Shown: positions 55,601 through 64,000, counted from the first letter of the stretch. The stretch is DNA of 64,000 nt from Dendrophyllia cribrosa (GCA_024195265.1 JAJLRJ010000010.1:8489667-8553666), one strand, 5' to 3'. Translations and numbers: made by a program. The notes: a model not told the origin generated them from the letters alone.

Positions 55601-58600
55601 AGAACAAATGGTACCATGCAAAAGTACTGCTGAAGAGGTTTCATTTGAATGGTCACACCATAGGATTTCATCAAGACTCAAGTTAGAACAAATGGTACCA
55701 TGCAAAAGTACTGCTGAAGAGGCTTCATTTGAATGGTCACACCATAGGATTTCATCCACAGACTCAAAAGTTGGAACAAATGGTACCATGCAAAAGTACT
55801 GCTGAAGAGGTTTCATTTGAATGGTCACACCATAGGATTTCATCCACAGACTCAAAAGTTTGAACAAATGGTACCATGCAAAAGTACTGCTGAAGAGGTG
55901 TCATTTGAATGGTCACACCATAGGATTTCATCCACAGACTCAAAAGTTAGAACAAATGGTACCATGCAAAAGTACTGCTGAAGAGGTTTCATTTGAATGG
56001 TCACACCATAGGATTTCGTCAACAGACTCAAAAGTTAGAACTTCAAGTGTGTCTTCATAATTGACTCTGGGAGTGAAATCGGCAATATAATGAGTGTTCT
56101 TAGTTCTTACCACGACTGCAGAGTACATAGCTGCAGGAGCAGGTTTGGGCGGTGGCTTCCTCTTTTTCTTCTGGCGGCACAAAATCAGCACCACAACGAT
56201 GATCAAAACAATGAGCAGCACCCCTCCGATGACCCCGCCCACTATAGCACCTGTTGATGATTTCTTGACTCTGCGCTGCTCAGGGCTTTCGGTTTTTCCT
56301 GGCAAAAAAGGAACAAATTACTTTACTTGCATTGTGCGGTTTTCAATTGAGTTTCGAAAGTAATTTCGCGATTGCTTTGGTTTTGCACTGCTACGCTGTG
56401 ATTGGCTAAAAATCTCGCGCCACTTTCTCGACCAATCAGGTAAAACCAAAACCAATCGTGACTTGCTTGCACGCGTTTTCCCGCGCTTGGCGCCGGCTAC
56501 ATGTATTTGCTTCGAGTTCTGATTGGTCCATTGGATTGTCTGTGTCTGTTGTGATTGGCCAGAGTGATTACCGCTCTTAACATGTACACCAGTTAGTCTA
56601 CTGAAGCCAACACTTCGTGATCTCCAGTGTCAACAGTCTACTTACCCTAACCCTCATGGGTTAAGGTTAGGGTGAGTAGATGATGTTTAAGTACAGTATT
56701 TCACCTTAGTTATGTTCAATACTTGCAGTCCATCAAACAACTGCAGTAACTAAGGTTATCAAATTTTTGTGTTTCCTCGTTTGCGAGGCTAGGGCCTTTA
56801 AAGCCATGCTCCGTCACGCGTGACCAGTATTTTTTGAAAATTTGAATGGAGTTCATTCATTCTGAGATTCGTAATCACCGTGAGAATTTTACCGCATTTT
56901 CGAAAACAAACAGCAACAAAATATCATTTTATTTAAAATGTTACACATCCGAACAATATTAGGTATTTTATGCGTGAAGCGAAGTTATTTTCCCGTCAAC
57001 TCGTTAACTCAAAGTGTTTTCCGGAGAGATCTTTAAGGTTTCATTCAAATCTCGGACGTTACAAAGAAATATTCAAATGTTCATTTCAGTCTTGTGGATT
57101 ACTGGTCACGTGTGACGGAGCATGGCTGTAATTAGATCAAAAAGAAATTCAGTAAAAATTGAAAAAGATTATTCAGTCATGTACTAACAAAAATGTCATA
57201 CACTGTACAGTACATGTACACCACTAAATCACAAAAAACTTGTGACAAAATAAAGAGTACAGCCTTGGGCAAAAACTAAATTAAACCTACCTCTTAATGT
57301 AACTGACACTTGACTGGATTCGGCAGAACCAAACTGATTGACAGCTGTCACTCTAAAGAGAAACAAGCCATCCCATTGTTCAGTGTTACTCAACACTGTT
57401 GCATTGTGCTCCACTGCCTTAGCAGAACTCCACGTGTTTGAATCGCTCTTCTTAAACTTCACAGTGAATTTGGTTTCAGCGCCGCCATCATACCCGGAGA
57501 CCCAAGAGACCAGAATGGTGTTTGGTGATTTCTGCTTGACCATTAGATTGGTTGGTGTTTCAGGAATTCCTAAATCATAAATATGGTATTAAACAGTTGT
57601 AGTGAATTCCTTTTCAGTAAAGCCCTGTTAGTACTGGCACTGAACAGTTTAAAAAGTGAGTGAAAATGCAAGCAAAACTGCATTTGAATGAAAAGCCCGA
57701 TCTCTTTATTGCCGAGGAGTTAGTCAGAGCTATTTGCAGGGAGTAATAATTTAAGTCTGAGGAAACTTTCTGTTGTAATTTAATGATAATTTGTGAGACC
57801 TATGGAATGTTTTGACTGCTTATATTTCAAACATGAAAAAACACATGTTAAAAATGTTTTAGCGATTATTCAAAATCGAACAGTTTAATTTGTTTGAAAT
57901 GTTCCCATTTAGTGTGCTACACTGTGTAGATTATAGCGAATTTATTCGCTTGTCGCGGATAGCCCCAAAATCGAAAGATATTTATCAAAAACTTTTCGCC
58001 ATATTTGTTTACCGTTGCTATGGATGCATAAACAGAGCGTCGACCTAAACTTTCATCCAAGCCTAACATGTGGTATCAAATTCAGATTCATTGAGCTAAA
58101 GTAAGATTATGTATAAGCGTATTCAAAAAGGGAAGTGTGACCCAAAAAAAGTACTTGGAGCCACCTTAAGCGGGTTCTTATCTAGGGCACTTACCATTTG
58201 TCAGAACTGGCCGGCCGGACCACTTATTTCATAAATATTATGCTATTAGAACTGGCACTGATTGGCCAAACTGGTCAATTCGGAAATACATGTAGAATGC
58301 ACCCTTTTGATGGACTTGTAGGAAAAGGTCTTCAAAAAGACTCATTCTACAATCTCGGATGGAATAAAAAGAGAAATAATACCTTCCGTCCCCCCGATTC
58401 AATGATGGATTCATGCGAAAACCAAAACACGCCATTTTCCCATCACTGACAGGGCTTTCAATAAGCACCGACGGCCGACGAAAACCGTCGGCTACTTTGC
58501 CTGGAGAAGTCAACTATTTTCCCCACCAAATTGAAGAAATATAAGAAAAATTATTTTAAAACTTGTTGATACAGTCGGTTACTGTACTCAAACGCACTGC

Positions 58601-61600
58601 CTACTTCAAATTTTATTGAAACCCCTGACTGAACTGGAGGGAGGCTGGTATTAATTTTTCATTTGAAATGTCCAAGATTGTAGTTACAAACTGACCCTCG
58701 CCGATCTTGCTGGCCAGTTCTGACATAATATAATTATAGCTACTGGTAATCACAGATAAAAAGAATGCCTGGGCTACAGCAGTGAACTCTCCGTCACCAA
58801 GTGTCTTCTTCGTCTTAGCAGTCAGTGGAGCTAATAGAGAGATTAAGCACCGCGTTCAACGGCAAACGGCAAACGCCAGCTTGCAGTTGATTATCTTTAC
58901 TTTTCCTCGAATCGTTAAATAAATCCACTAGAAAATTCGAAAATAATTAAAAAAACTACTCACTTTCACGTAGAAACACCAAACGGCAGGCGGCAAAAGT
59001 TGTATCCCTGCCGTTCACGGAAGAAATATACGCAAAGCTTAATCTCTCTATTATTAGTTCTGAATTAGAGCGAAGACTATAACATACATAGATTGATTCT
59101 TTTTAACACGAATTCTTAACATTAGTGGCCTTTAGATCGGACGACGAGTACGAGATTGAGTACGAGTACGACTTGTGAATTTAAAGCCAATCGCGTTCCC
59201 AGAGCTGTCGGTTCTTCCTGTTGCAAACCAGAAGATAAGAATACTTTAGGTATAAAATTTGTGTGGTAAATGGTTATTTAGAGCACGCGAACTAAGTTTT
59301 AAAAGTCGTACTCGTACTCAATCTCGTACTCGTCGTCTGATCTAAAGTCCCCTATGGACTCTTACGCAGTGACAATAATGACAATGATCTTCAAACTCAC
59401 CTCTGACAGCTAGCGTTGCGTTTCCAGAACTGGTTCCAAACTGGTTCTGTGCCTTGCACATGTAAAATCCACCATCACTGTACTGGGCAGATTTTATTAC
59501 CAACTCAGCAATGTATGTTCCATTTGTCTGTCGCTTCAATGTAGATTTCACACTTTCCAGATGTTTACCATCTTTATACCAAGTTATGTCTGGCATTGCA
59601 GTTGTCATGACAACAAACTGTAAGTTGACACTCGAGTCTTTTTTGGCTTCTTTAAACTGATTTGCTGGTTCAACTTCAGGGACACCTCCTCCTGCAGGAA
59701 ATCAAACATCTTTGTTGCTTAGAGTGCCAAATATCAAAATTCAATAAAAATCCCAAATTTCATTTTGTAAAATATTGTAAAACAAATGGTACCATGCTAA
59801 AGTACTGCCGAAGAGGTTTCATTTGAATGGCAGCATCAAGGATTTCATCCACGGATTCAAGAGTTAGAACTACATTACATGTCTCCAAAATATTGACTCT
59901 ATATGTAGGTATGAAAGGGTTTACTCGATCTCATTTATGTAATAGTGACAATTGAAGGGCCGAGAGCATAACCAGCCTATATGACTTTTTGGTCCGTTTT
60001 TTTTTTTTTCGTCCAAATGAACTGAATTTTTGCACGTGGTCTCCAATTTAATAGAAAACCACAGCCCTATATTTTTTACCGCTGGTTTTTGCTTCGTTTT
60101 CGAGAAATAACGTATGCAAAAAAACGCAGCGGCGCTTTTGAGATCTTTTGTTGAACGAGAAACAAAAGAAACCTTTTGTTTTCCCGAACAATGAAATCAG
60201 CGAAGCGTCGCAAGCCGCAAGCCTCCGCTATTTAAAATTTACACTGAATGTTGTTGTTTCTTCGATGGCGCAAGTGGTTAAGGCGCGGGCCCAGAAAAGT
60301 GTTGGAGATGCTGTGGTGCCGGTTCGAATCGCGAAACGTCGATCTTTTTTTTTTCTCCATTTCGTCTCTTGTTCTTCTTTTTTTATCTTCTCTTCTTTTT
60401 TTTCTTTTCTCTTTCATCATAACGACCATTAAATAAAAGTACAGTCGCATTGTCGATGCTGCTTAAATCAACCGCTATATTAAAAGTTTGTGTCGAAATC
60501 TACCTTCGATCGAAGTTTCGGAGAAACGAAAGATTTGGAAATGCCGTCGTTATCTTCGAGATCTTGATCTGTTTATAGTGAAGTTTCATTGTTCGGGAAA
60601 ACAAAAGGTTTCTTTTGTTTCTCGTTCAACAAAAGATCTCAAAAGCGCCGCTGCGTTTTTCTGCATACGTTATTTCTCGAAAACGAAGCGAAAACCAGCG
60701 GGAAAAAATATAGGGCTGTGGTTTTCTATTAAATTGGAGACCACATGCAAAAATTCAGTTCATTTGGACGAAAAAAAAAAAACGGACCAAAAAGTCATAT
60801 AGGCTGGTTATGCTCTCGGCCCTTCAATTACAAGGTGGAAATCGAGGCCAAATTGTTAGACCCAAAGTAGCTGGATTAAAATGAAATAATTATTAGAAAA
60901 TAAATTACCTTTGACAATCAATGTAATATTTCCCTTAACATTTCCTGCAATGCTGTCTCCCTCACATACATAATTCCCAGCAACAGATGGTGTGACGCTA
61001 CTAAGTTTTAAAATGGCTTCACATTTACTGTTCAGAGCTATGGTGACCCGAAATCCTTCGTTACCGAGTTTCTGTCCATCTTTGTACCAGGTTACTTGCG
61101 GAGTTGGAATTCCAACAAAAGTGCACATCAACTCAACATCAGATCCTTCCGTGGCGATTACTTTCGGCTTCAATACTTCAATTTGCAATGGCTTTATTGA
61201 ACCTAGAAATAATTGCAATGGTTATGGTGCATATTACACATACTATATTTTCTCAATTAAATGCAGGGCTCCTGGAATGGAATGGAATGGAATGGAATGG
61301 AATGGAATGGAATGGAATGGAATGGTATGGTATGGTATGGTATGGTATGGTATGGTATGGTATGGTATGGTATGGTATGGTATGGTATGGTATGGTATGG
61401 TATGGTATGGTATGGTATGGTATGGTATGGTATGGTATGGTATGGTATGGTATGGTATGGTATGGTATGGTATGGTATGGTATGGTATGGTATGGTATGG
61501 TATGGTATGGTATGGTATGGTATGGTATGGTATGGTATGGTATGGTATGGTATGGTATGCAGGGCCGCAGCCAGAAAAAAATAAGGACTGAGGCAATATC

Positions 61601-63484
61601 CATGGTTAAATTCCCCGCCTAGCTATTTAGGGTCTTTATGATGACTACGTTTAAACAAAACACTGGGATCATGACTGAGGCAAGTGCCTCGGTTTGCCTC
61701 ATACTGGCTACGACCCTGGTATGGTATGGTATGGTATGGTATGGCTGCTACTCTAGCCATAATTTCATTGTTTTGATGTATTCTAAATCCATGTTTACGT
61801 ATTCAGTTTTATATTTATATTTATTTATATCTCCTAGTATAGTTTTTACTGTTTTAGGAGTAAATGATTAAAGATTAAAGTGCTGAGTCGACAAGGTCAA
61901 GTTTTAAATATATTAATTAACGCCTCCAGCCTCCTTGTGTTCATGTGAACTCATTCTCTCCTAACTGATTGTTATTGATCAAAAGGTTTACATGCCGTTG
62001 AATGAACTGTCTGCAGTGTTTCAGTTGAATTTATAATAAATAAAGCATTTACCTTTATGCTTAAAAGTTGTTAGTACTGAATATGCAACGGGGTATATGT
62101 ACTAAATTGCTATCCATTGATGCTATTTTAGTCCAAAAAAACGTAAATCAGGGAAGCAAACTATAAGATGGACGATGAATCAGACACTGTCACTTAACCA
62201 GTTGGGATTTTTGTCAACTTCTTTGTTCAATTTTATAGGTCTTGATTCAAGAAACTTTAAGTATTTGAACAAAAGATTTTTAGCATAAAATGATGTAAAA
62301 TAACCTCAGTCTGTTAAATAAACACTGGGCCACCAATAACGAAATGTTGGGTCAATGAGGTCAAGTTTTAAACAAATGCCCCTGGCATATAATGGAGAAA
62401 ATACCAGAAGTAATCACTATGGTCTAACAAATCATTATTGAGAGATGGGATTTAACATCAGTGTGTATTAGGGCACCACAGTGGCAGCTTTTAATTAGCA
62501 CATATGATGGTAATACTTAGAAAAAAATCATTGAAAAAATAACTTGTGCTCTTTATAATTATATTAATTTGAAACTAAATGTACTTTGCAATTGTTTCAA
62601 TATTTGTTTACTACAGTATAATATGACTACAATTGTTCAGGAGCTGATTAGAATTAGTAGGTATGGCTTTCAAGTTCAAATAATTTTTTATAGAAAGAAA
62701 AATTAACTGTAAGTGCTCAGACATGTTCCCCACAAAACCTAAAATTTAATCGATGGTTATTGTGTTTTTACAGGGAATGGCAGAGAATGTATCAAAAAGT
62801 AAAACAAATGTGCAGGGGCATTGTTTTCACTCATTAATATTACATTGTAAACCTATTGTTTTAAGCTATTCTTGCTGGCGTAATGCAGTTGTGGTTGATA
62901 AAACTCCCTAATGTCTTGCCTTCCACCTGGCCCATCACTAATTACTCTGTGGGAAAAGTAATGTGGGTGGATGTGAGGATGTGAGGTGTGAGGATGAGTC
63001 TAACACCTTAACCAAAATACATGTAATTAATAGTACTTAATTAGAGTATTGGAAAGAGCCTGTGTTTGAAAGAGAGATGATAGGTGGTCAGATCAAACCT
63101 TATAAAATCAATCAGTAAAGTTTTATGACTGTTTGAGCTCCAGCGAGTACATGCAGTGTAATTAAAACAGGAAAATTCAGCTTTACTCACCTGTATATGA
63201 AACAAAAGCTGCATTGCTTGTTACATGTCCTTTGGCATTTGTCATAATGCAGTGATATTGTCCAAGATGACGCTTTCTCGCTTTCTCTATATTCAATGAA
63301 TAAATCTGTACATTATTCCAGGTCTGTTGTTTGAACGAAATGAGAGTGTCATCTGGTAAATCATTGCCATTCCTACTCCAATTAACACTTAACAATTTTG
63401 CACTGCCAACCACGCCACAAGACAAGGAAATGGCCTCACCACGAAATACAGACACATTCTCTGGGTGAATGACAATTGATGGAT
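43578..63484 (-). CDS. Receptor tyrosine kinase with Ig and FN3 ectodomain, 3' part of gene (14 exons; 5' exons outside window)
   Basis: Seen: 14 exons on the minus strand with 809 complete codons plus the stop, every junction in frame. Order from 63484 downward: Ig, Ig, Ig (lacking one core Cys), FN3, transmembrane helix ([20 protein letters not shown]), a basic and Pro-rich stop-transfer, a Tyr-rich juxtamembrane region, then a kinase with [14 protein letters not shown], hinge [32 protein letters not shown] and [17 protein letters not shown]. All catalytic residues are present, so it should be an active tyrosine kinase. HRDLAARN and RWMAIES place it with FGFR, VEGFR, Tie and Ret-type receptors; I cannot assign an ortholog. 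The signal peptide and any further Ig domains lie right of 63484. One exon has a CAGCAG tandem acceptor. Confidence 0.94.
43691..44027. repeat. GGGGCTATGTC-family MITE, intact left TTAA
   Basis: TTAA at 43687-43690, then AGGGGCTATTTAACC; contains GGCCAGGATGGAAATGG. Its right end has lost TTAA. Confidence 0.68.
44654..44753 (-). CDS. RTK kinase exon, end of C-lobe
   Basis: Acceptor ACTATAG, donor GTTAGT. It encodes [20 protein letters not shown] then [13 protein letters not shown]; the CW-x6-RPTF motif closes the kinase domain. Confidence 0.95.
44850..45145. repeat. 106-bp satellite family, about three monomers
   Basis: In the RTK intron between 44753 and 45367; reverse orientation. Confidence 0.88.
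45367..45463 (-). CDS. RTK kinase exon, C-lobe
   Basis: Acceptor TATTTTAG, donor GTGAGT. It encodes [32 protein letters not shown], the standard TLGANPYP...GYRMPKP segment of receptor kinases. Confidence 0.93.
45836..45975 (+). repeat. tRNA-derived (SINE-like) element with fourfold anticodon-arm unit
   Basis: CTCGTAGCTCAGTGGTTAGA is a good A box; then four tandem 21-bp units of GACCGGTGTACGGAAGCATCC (the second with two changes); then TAGTTTCAATTCCTG as a degenerate B box. The repeated unit is the anticodon stem-loop (TCCG...CGGA). Lies in an RTK intron. Confidence 0.75.
46259..46299 (-). CDS. RTK kinase 41-base exon, alpha-F helix
   Basis: Acceptor CATTCCAG, donor GTAAAG. It encodes [13 protein letters not shown], completing SDVWSFG with the previous exon. 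Found by following the frame; too short to stand out as an ORF. Confidence 0.93.
46412..46781. mobile_element. TTAA-flanked MITE (GGGGCTATGTC family), 370 bp
   Basis: TTAA at 46408-46411 and 46782-46785; ends AGGGGCTATGTC / GACATAGCTCCT. The clearest copy of the family. Confidence 0.85.
46815..46885 (-). CDS. RTK kinase exon, P+1 loop
   Basis: Acceptor TTATTTTTAG, donor GTACGT. It encodes [20 protein letters not shown] then ESDV. RWMAIES is the APE-equivalent of VEGFR/Ret/Tie-type receptor kinases. The downstream frame requires ending at GAT GT. Confidence 0.92.
47340..48497. mobile_element. TIR element with 9-bp target duplication, 1,158 bp
   Basis: Ends CATTCTCGTCCCCAGAGC and complement of GCTCTGGGCACGAGAATG (one mismatch), flanked by identical GAATTTTTC (47331-47339 and 48498-48506). 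No transposase seen. 9-bp duplications suggest Mutator-type mobilisation. Confidence 0.86.
48789..48911 (-). CDS. RTK kinase exon, catalytic and activation loops
   Basis: Acceptor TTATTTTAG, donor GTGCGT; exactly 41 codons. It encodes [40 protein letters not shown]: catalytic Asp and Asn, the DFG Mg-binding Asp, and two activation-loop tyrosines. The adjacent 3.3-kb intron is almost entirely satellite. Confidence 0.96.
49038..52190. repeat. 106/102-bp satellite array, about 30 monomers, with higher-order units
   Basis: Forward monomers GCTGTACAAGGTGGTTCTAA ... GAAAGCTTCTGAGCAGTACT at 106-base spacing; a 102-bp variant has CCAAGCAGAATTTATCGTCC. The first six monomers are nearly identical, and the segment 50047-50588 repeats at 50681-51222 (offset 634). 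It fills the RTK intron between catalytic-loop exons. The 102-bp type reads as a false 34-residue peptide repeat. Confidence 0.96.
52196..52380 (-). CDS. RTK kinase exon, hinge and kinase insert
   Basis: Donor GTAAGT. It encodes [20 protein letters not shown], a short insert ([18 protein letters not shown]) and [19 protein letters not shown]. The acceptor is CAGCAG: using 52380 adds one Ala before Asp, using 52377 omits it. Both keep frame. Confidence 0.93.
52574..52960. repeat. Diverged tandem duplication, about 252-bp period
   Basis: CAGCGAAGAACTGTCTC...TGTTGTAGCCTCGAATAAT...AAATTTAAACC...GAGCGCGTGC occurs at 52587-52730 and again at 52830-52960. Confidence 0.7.
53050..53600. repeat. Minisatellite, about 29-bp CCCGCGC unit
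   Basis: About 19 units of GGTTGTATGTTTTCCCGCGCTTGACACT. Immediately to the right lies GAGCTCTGATTGGTTCATTA, the right half of the TIR element family seen at 32792. Confidence 0.9.
53730..53840 (-). CDS. RTK kinase exon, alpha-C helix
   Basis: Acceptor TATCAACAG, donor GTGTGT. It encodes [20 protein letters not shown] and [15 protein letters not shown]. It supplies the alpha-C Glu that pairs with the catalytic Lys, and the standard HPNIV motif. Confidence 0.94.
54091..54172. repeat. Short palindrome / MITE
   Basis: TAGCCTGCGAATACAGCCGC pairs with GCGGCTGTTTTCGCAGGTTA. Confidence 0.65.
54718..54962. repeat. Intronic repeat homologous to 62641-62920
   Basis: Shares in order GTACGGCTTACAAGTTCAAA, AAATTAACTGT, CCACAAAA, GGGGAACGGCA, AAAGTAAAAC-like, GTGCAGAGGCATTGTTTTC and GCTGTGGTTA-like segments with the copy 8 kb away. 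Moderately diverged, same orientation. Confidence 0.7.
54985..55273 (-). CDS. RTK juxtamembrane and kinase glycine-loop exon
   Basis: Acceptor ATCTTCCCAG, donor GTTAGT. It encodes [27 protein letters not shown] and [15 protein letters not shown], with five juxtamembrane tyrosines, then [20 protein letters not shown] and VAVKMLKG: the nucleotide-binding loop and the catalytic Lys. The Tyr cluster probably gives regulatory or SH2-docking sites (inference). Confidence 0.95.
55510..56045. repeat. 88-bp satellite array, six units, related to the 106-bp family
   Basis: Unit AAATGGTACCATGCAAAAGT ... TTTCATTTGAATGGTCACAC ... ACAGACTCAAAAGTTAGAAC at 88-base spacing. Preceded by AGTGCCAAATATCAAAATTC (55457), an end also present at the single copy near 59728. 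Confidence 0.93.
56111..56298 (-). CDS. RTK transmembrane exon
   Basis: Acceptor TTTTTGCCAG, donor GTAAGA. It encodes a short stalk, the helix [20 protein letters not shown] then VLILC, the stop-transfer [16 protein letters not shown], and MYSAVV. The small-xxx-small GG pattern could favour helix pairing. Confidence 0.93.
56800..57128. mobile_element. TIR element, about 329 bp
   Basis: Inverted ends AGCCATGCTCCGTCACGCGT and TGACGGAGCATGGCT; the match extends through TGACCAGTA. No clear target duplication. Confidence 0.7.
57291..57569 (-). CDS. RTK fibronectin type III domain exon
   Basis: Acceptor ATGATTTAG, donor GTAGGT. It encodes [40 protein letters not shown] and [20 protein letters not shown]3 signatures including the W and the Y/F-x-V-x-A-x-N motif. 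Confidence 0.94.
58199..58725. mobile_element. TIR element, about 527 bp
   Basis: Ends TGTCAGAACTGGCCGGC and complement of GCTGGCCAGTTCTGACA. Confidence 0.7.
58832..59055. mobile_element. TA-flanked TIR element
   Basis: Ends TAGAGAGATTAAGC / GCTTAATCTCTCTA, with inner GGCAAACGGCAAACG repeated in inverted form; TA at both boundaries. Confidence 0.65.
59131..59347. mobile_element. Palindromic MITE with GTACGAG motifs
   Basis: Arms of about 44 bp: CTTTAGATCGGACGACGAGT ... GAGTACGAGTACGACTT and the complement at 59303-59347. Confidence 0.78.
59401..59691 (-). CDS. RTK Ig domain exon lacking the first core cysteine
   Basis: Acceptor TTCCTGCAG, donor GTGAGT. It encodes [26 protein letters not shown] and [15 protein letters not shown]. 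The Trp and second Cys are present, but the B-strand Cys is replaced by a hydrophobic residue, so the usual disulfide cannot form. Confidence 0.92.
59728..59875. repeat. Single-unit copy of the satellite-bearing element
   Basis: AGTGCCAAATATCAAAATTC, then AAATTTCATTTTGTAAAATA, then one degenerate monomer. The same end precedes the array at 55510, which defines one edge of the dispersed element. Confidence 0.75.
59950..60829. mobile_element. 880-bp palindromic element with pol III-like unit in its spacer
   Basis: Arms of about 250 bp (59950-60198 and 60579-60829) begin AATTGAAGGGCCGAGAGCAT and end with the complement; few mismatches. The spacer holds a tRNA-like head and two T-rich tracts. 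Located in an RTK intron. Confidence 0.82.
60262..60350 (+). repeat. tRNA-like pol III unit in the palindrome spacer
   Basis: TGGCGCAAGTGGTTAAGG matches an A box, GGTTCGAATC a B box, and a run of ten T begins about 10 bases after the T-arm region, as a pol III terminator would. Acceptor and T stems do not pair well, so a functional tRNA is unlikely. Confidence 0.55.
60909..61202 (-). CDS. RTK Ig domain exon
   Basis: Acceptor TATTTCTAG, donor GTAATT. It encodes [30 protein letters not shown] and [10 protein letters not shown], an I-set-like Ig domain with intact Cys-Trp-Cys. Confidence 0.94.
61274..61558. repeat. Pentanucleotide satellite, GGAAT then GGTAT
   Basis: About ten GGAAT units followed abruptly by about 47 GGTAT units; a small second tract of GGTAT is at 61720-61744. 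In three frames it encodes fake MVWYG-type repeats on one strand and IPYHT on the other. Confidence 0.96.
61870..63180. other. RTK intron, mostly unique A+T-rich sequence
   Basis: No exon recognised. The only structure is the diverged repeat at 62641-62920. Confidence 0.6.
62641..62920. repeat. Intronic repeat homologous to 54718-54962
   Basis: Same order of blocks: GTATGGCTTTCAAGTTCAAA, AAATTAACTGTAAGTG, CCCCACAAAA, AGGGAATGGCAGAGAATG, GTAAAACAAATGTGCAGGGG and GCAGTTGTGGTTGA. Confidence 0.7.
63191..63484 (-). CDS. RTK Ig domain exon (first in window)
   Basis: Acceptor TTCATTAG, donor GTGAGT. It encodes [32 protein letters not shown] and LGQYHCIM: a standard Ig fold with both Cys and the core Trp. 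It begins two bases into the reading, so an upstream exon ends in phase 1. Confidence 0.92.
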
Positions 63485-64000
63485 CTAATGAATAATAAGA
63501 AATAATTATTAATTTAAATAGTACTTGAACTAATTAGGCTTACTAATTAGTTAATTATTGTCATTAAATTTCCAGTGTCCACACTCCAACTCTATTAGAG
63601 TGATTGAGTTATTTTAAAATAAATCTGTTAATTTTAATATTAGACACATACAATAACCAAAAAGTTTTATAGCAAGAAGCTTACATACTTTACAGCACTT
63701 TACAAATAACATTTATCATGATGTCATATTGAGGGGGTGGGGGGAGGTACTGTTGTTAACCCTACCCCCCACGAAACCTAAATTATTGTAAATTACCAAT
63801 CACCAAATGAACAAACCCCCAAAAATCATAGAATCCTTGACACTGCAAGCACAGGACATCCAGCAAATCACAGGACACCCAGCATAACAGTTAATGTTCT
63901 CCACTGTTTACAGTGCAAATATTGTGTTTGAAATGTGGGCTTTTTATATACATTCATTGTAGGTAAACTCTGATAATAATTTTATTGATCCTAAATGACT
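63485..64000. other. RTK intron running out of the window
   Basis: No exon or clear repeat is seen. The next upstream exon of the kinase gene, needed to supply a phase-1 junction, lies beyond 64000. Confidence 0.6.

Noticed and set aside
56640..56680. TTAGGG/CCCTAA-like motifs suggesting telomeric repeat
   Set aside because: Only two or three imperfect units forming a small palindrome (CCCTAACCCTCATGGGTTAAGG); not an interstitial telomere.
60262..60350. Functional tRNA gene
   Set aside because: A and B boxes and a T run are present, but acceptor and T stems do not pair; kept only as a tRNA-like unit.
61104..61622. Overlapping open frames on both strands across the pentamer tract
   Set aside because: Five-base repeats without stops give open frames in every phase. 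The true coding exon at 60909-61202 (minus strand) only touches the left edge.

Overview
The window is animal nuclear DNA: A+T-rich, gene-sparse, with short exons split by canonical GT-AG introns and dense small transposons, palindromes and satellites. Intron density, divergence from vertebrate proteins and repeat texture suggest an early-branching metazoan, most likely an anthozoan cnidarian such as a coral or anemone. That assignment is inference. There are no bacterial genes, operons or CRISPR arrays.

Three multi-exon genes are resolved. (1) 2351-24880, plus strand: the 3' part (27 exons, 1,179 complete codons plus the stop) of a UTX/KDM6A-type histone H3K27 demethylase, with TPR repeats, a Gln/Ser/Thr-rich linker, a JmjC domain with intact metal ligands and a C-terminal zinc-binding region. 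Its 5' exons lie left of the window. (2) 30225-39626, plus strand: a complete seven-exon gene for a 500-residue type I membrane protein (signal peptide, Ig, Ser/Thr-rich stalk, Ig, FN3-like domain, transmembrane helix, short tail). (3) 43578-63484, minus strand: 14 exons (809 complete codons plus the stop) of a receptor tyrosine kinase with three Ig domains, one FN3 domain, a transmembrane helix, a tyrosine-rich juxtamembrane region and an intact kinase. Its 5' end lies right of the window. Genes 2 and 3 are tail to tail, about 4 kb apart. Every proposed splice junction keeps frame, so the three models check themselves.

Introns and spacers are filled by mobile DNA: a 2.7-kb Mutator-like foldback with 9-bp target duplications and a nested TTAA element; several TIR elements with defined target duplications; a truncated LINE; tRNA-derived elements; a 106-bp satellite family scattered through all three genes with a roughly 3.1-kb array in a kinase intron; a 95/89-bp array; and minisatellites. 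The best candidates for new biology are a small MITE that duplicated a splice donor in gene 2, a tRNA-like element with a fourfold amplified anticodon-arm unit, a palindrome with a pol III-like unit in its spacer, and a minisatellite that appears to have grown out of a dispersed element. No wholly new enzymatic system is visible.
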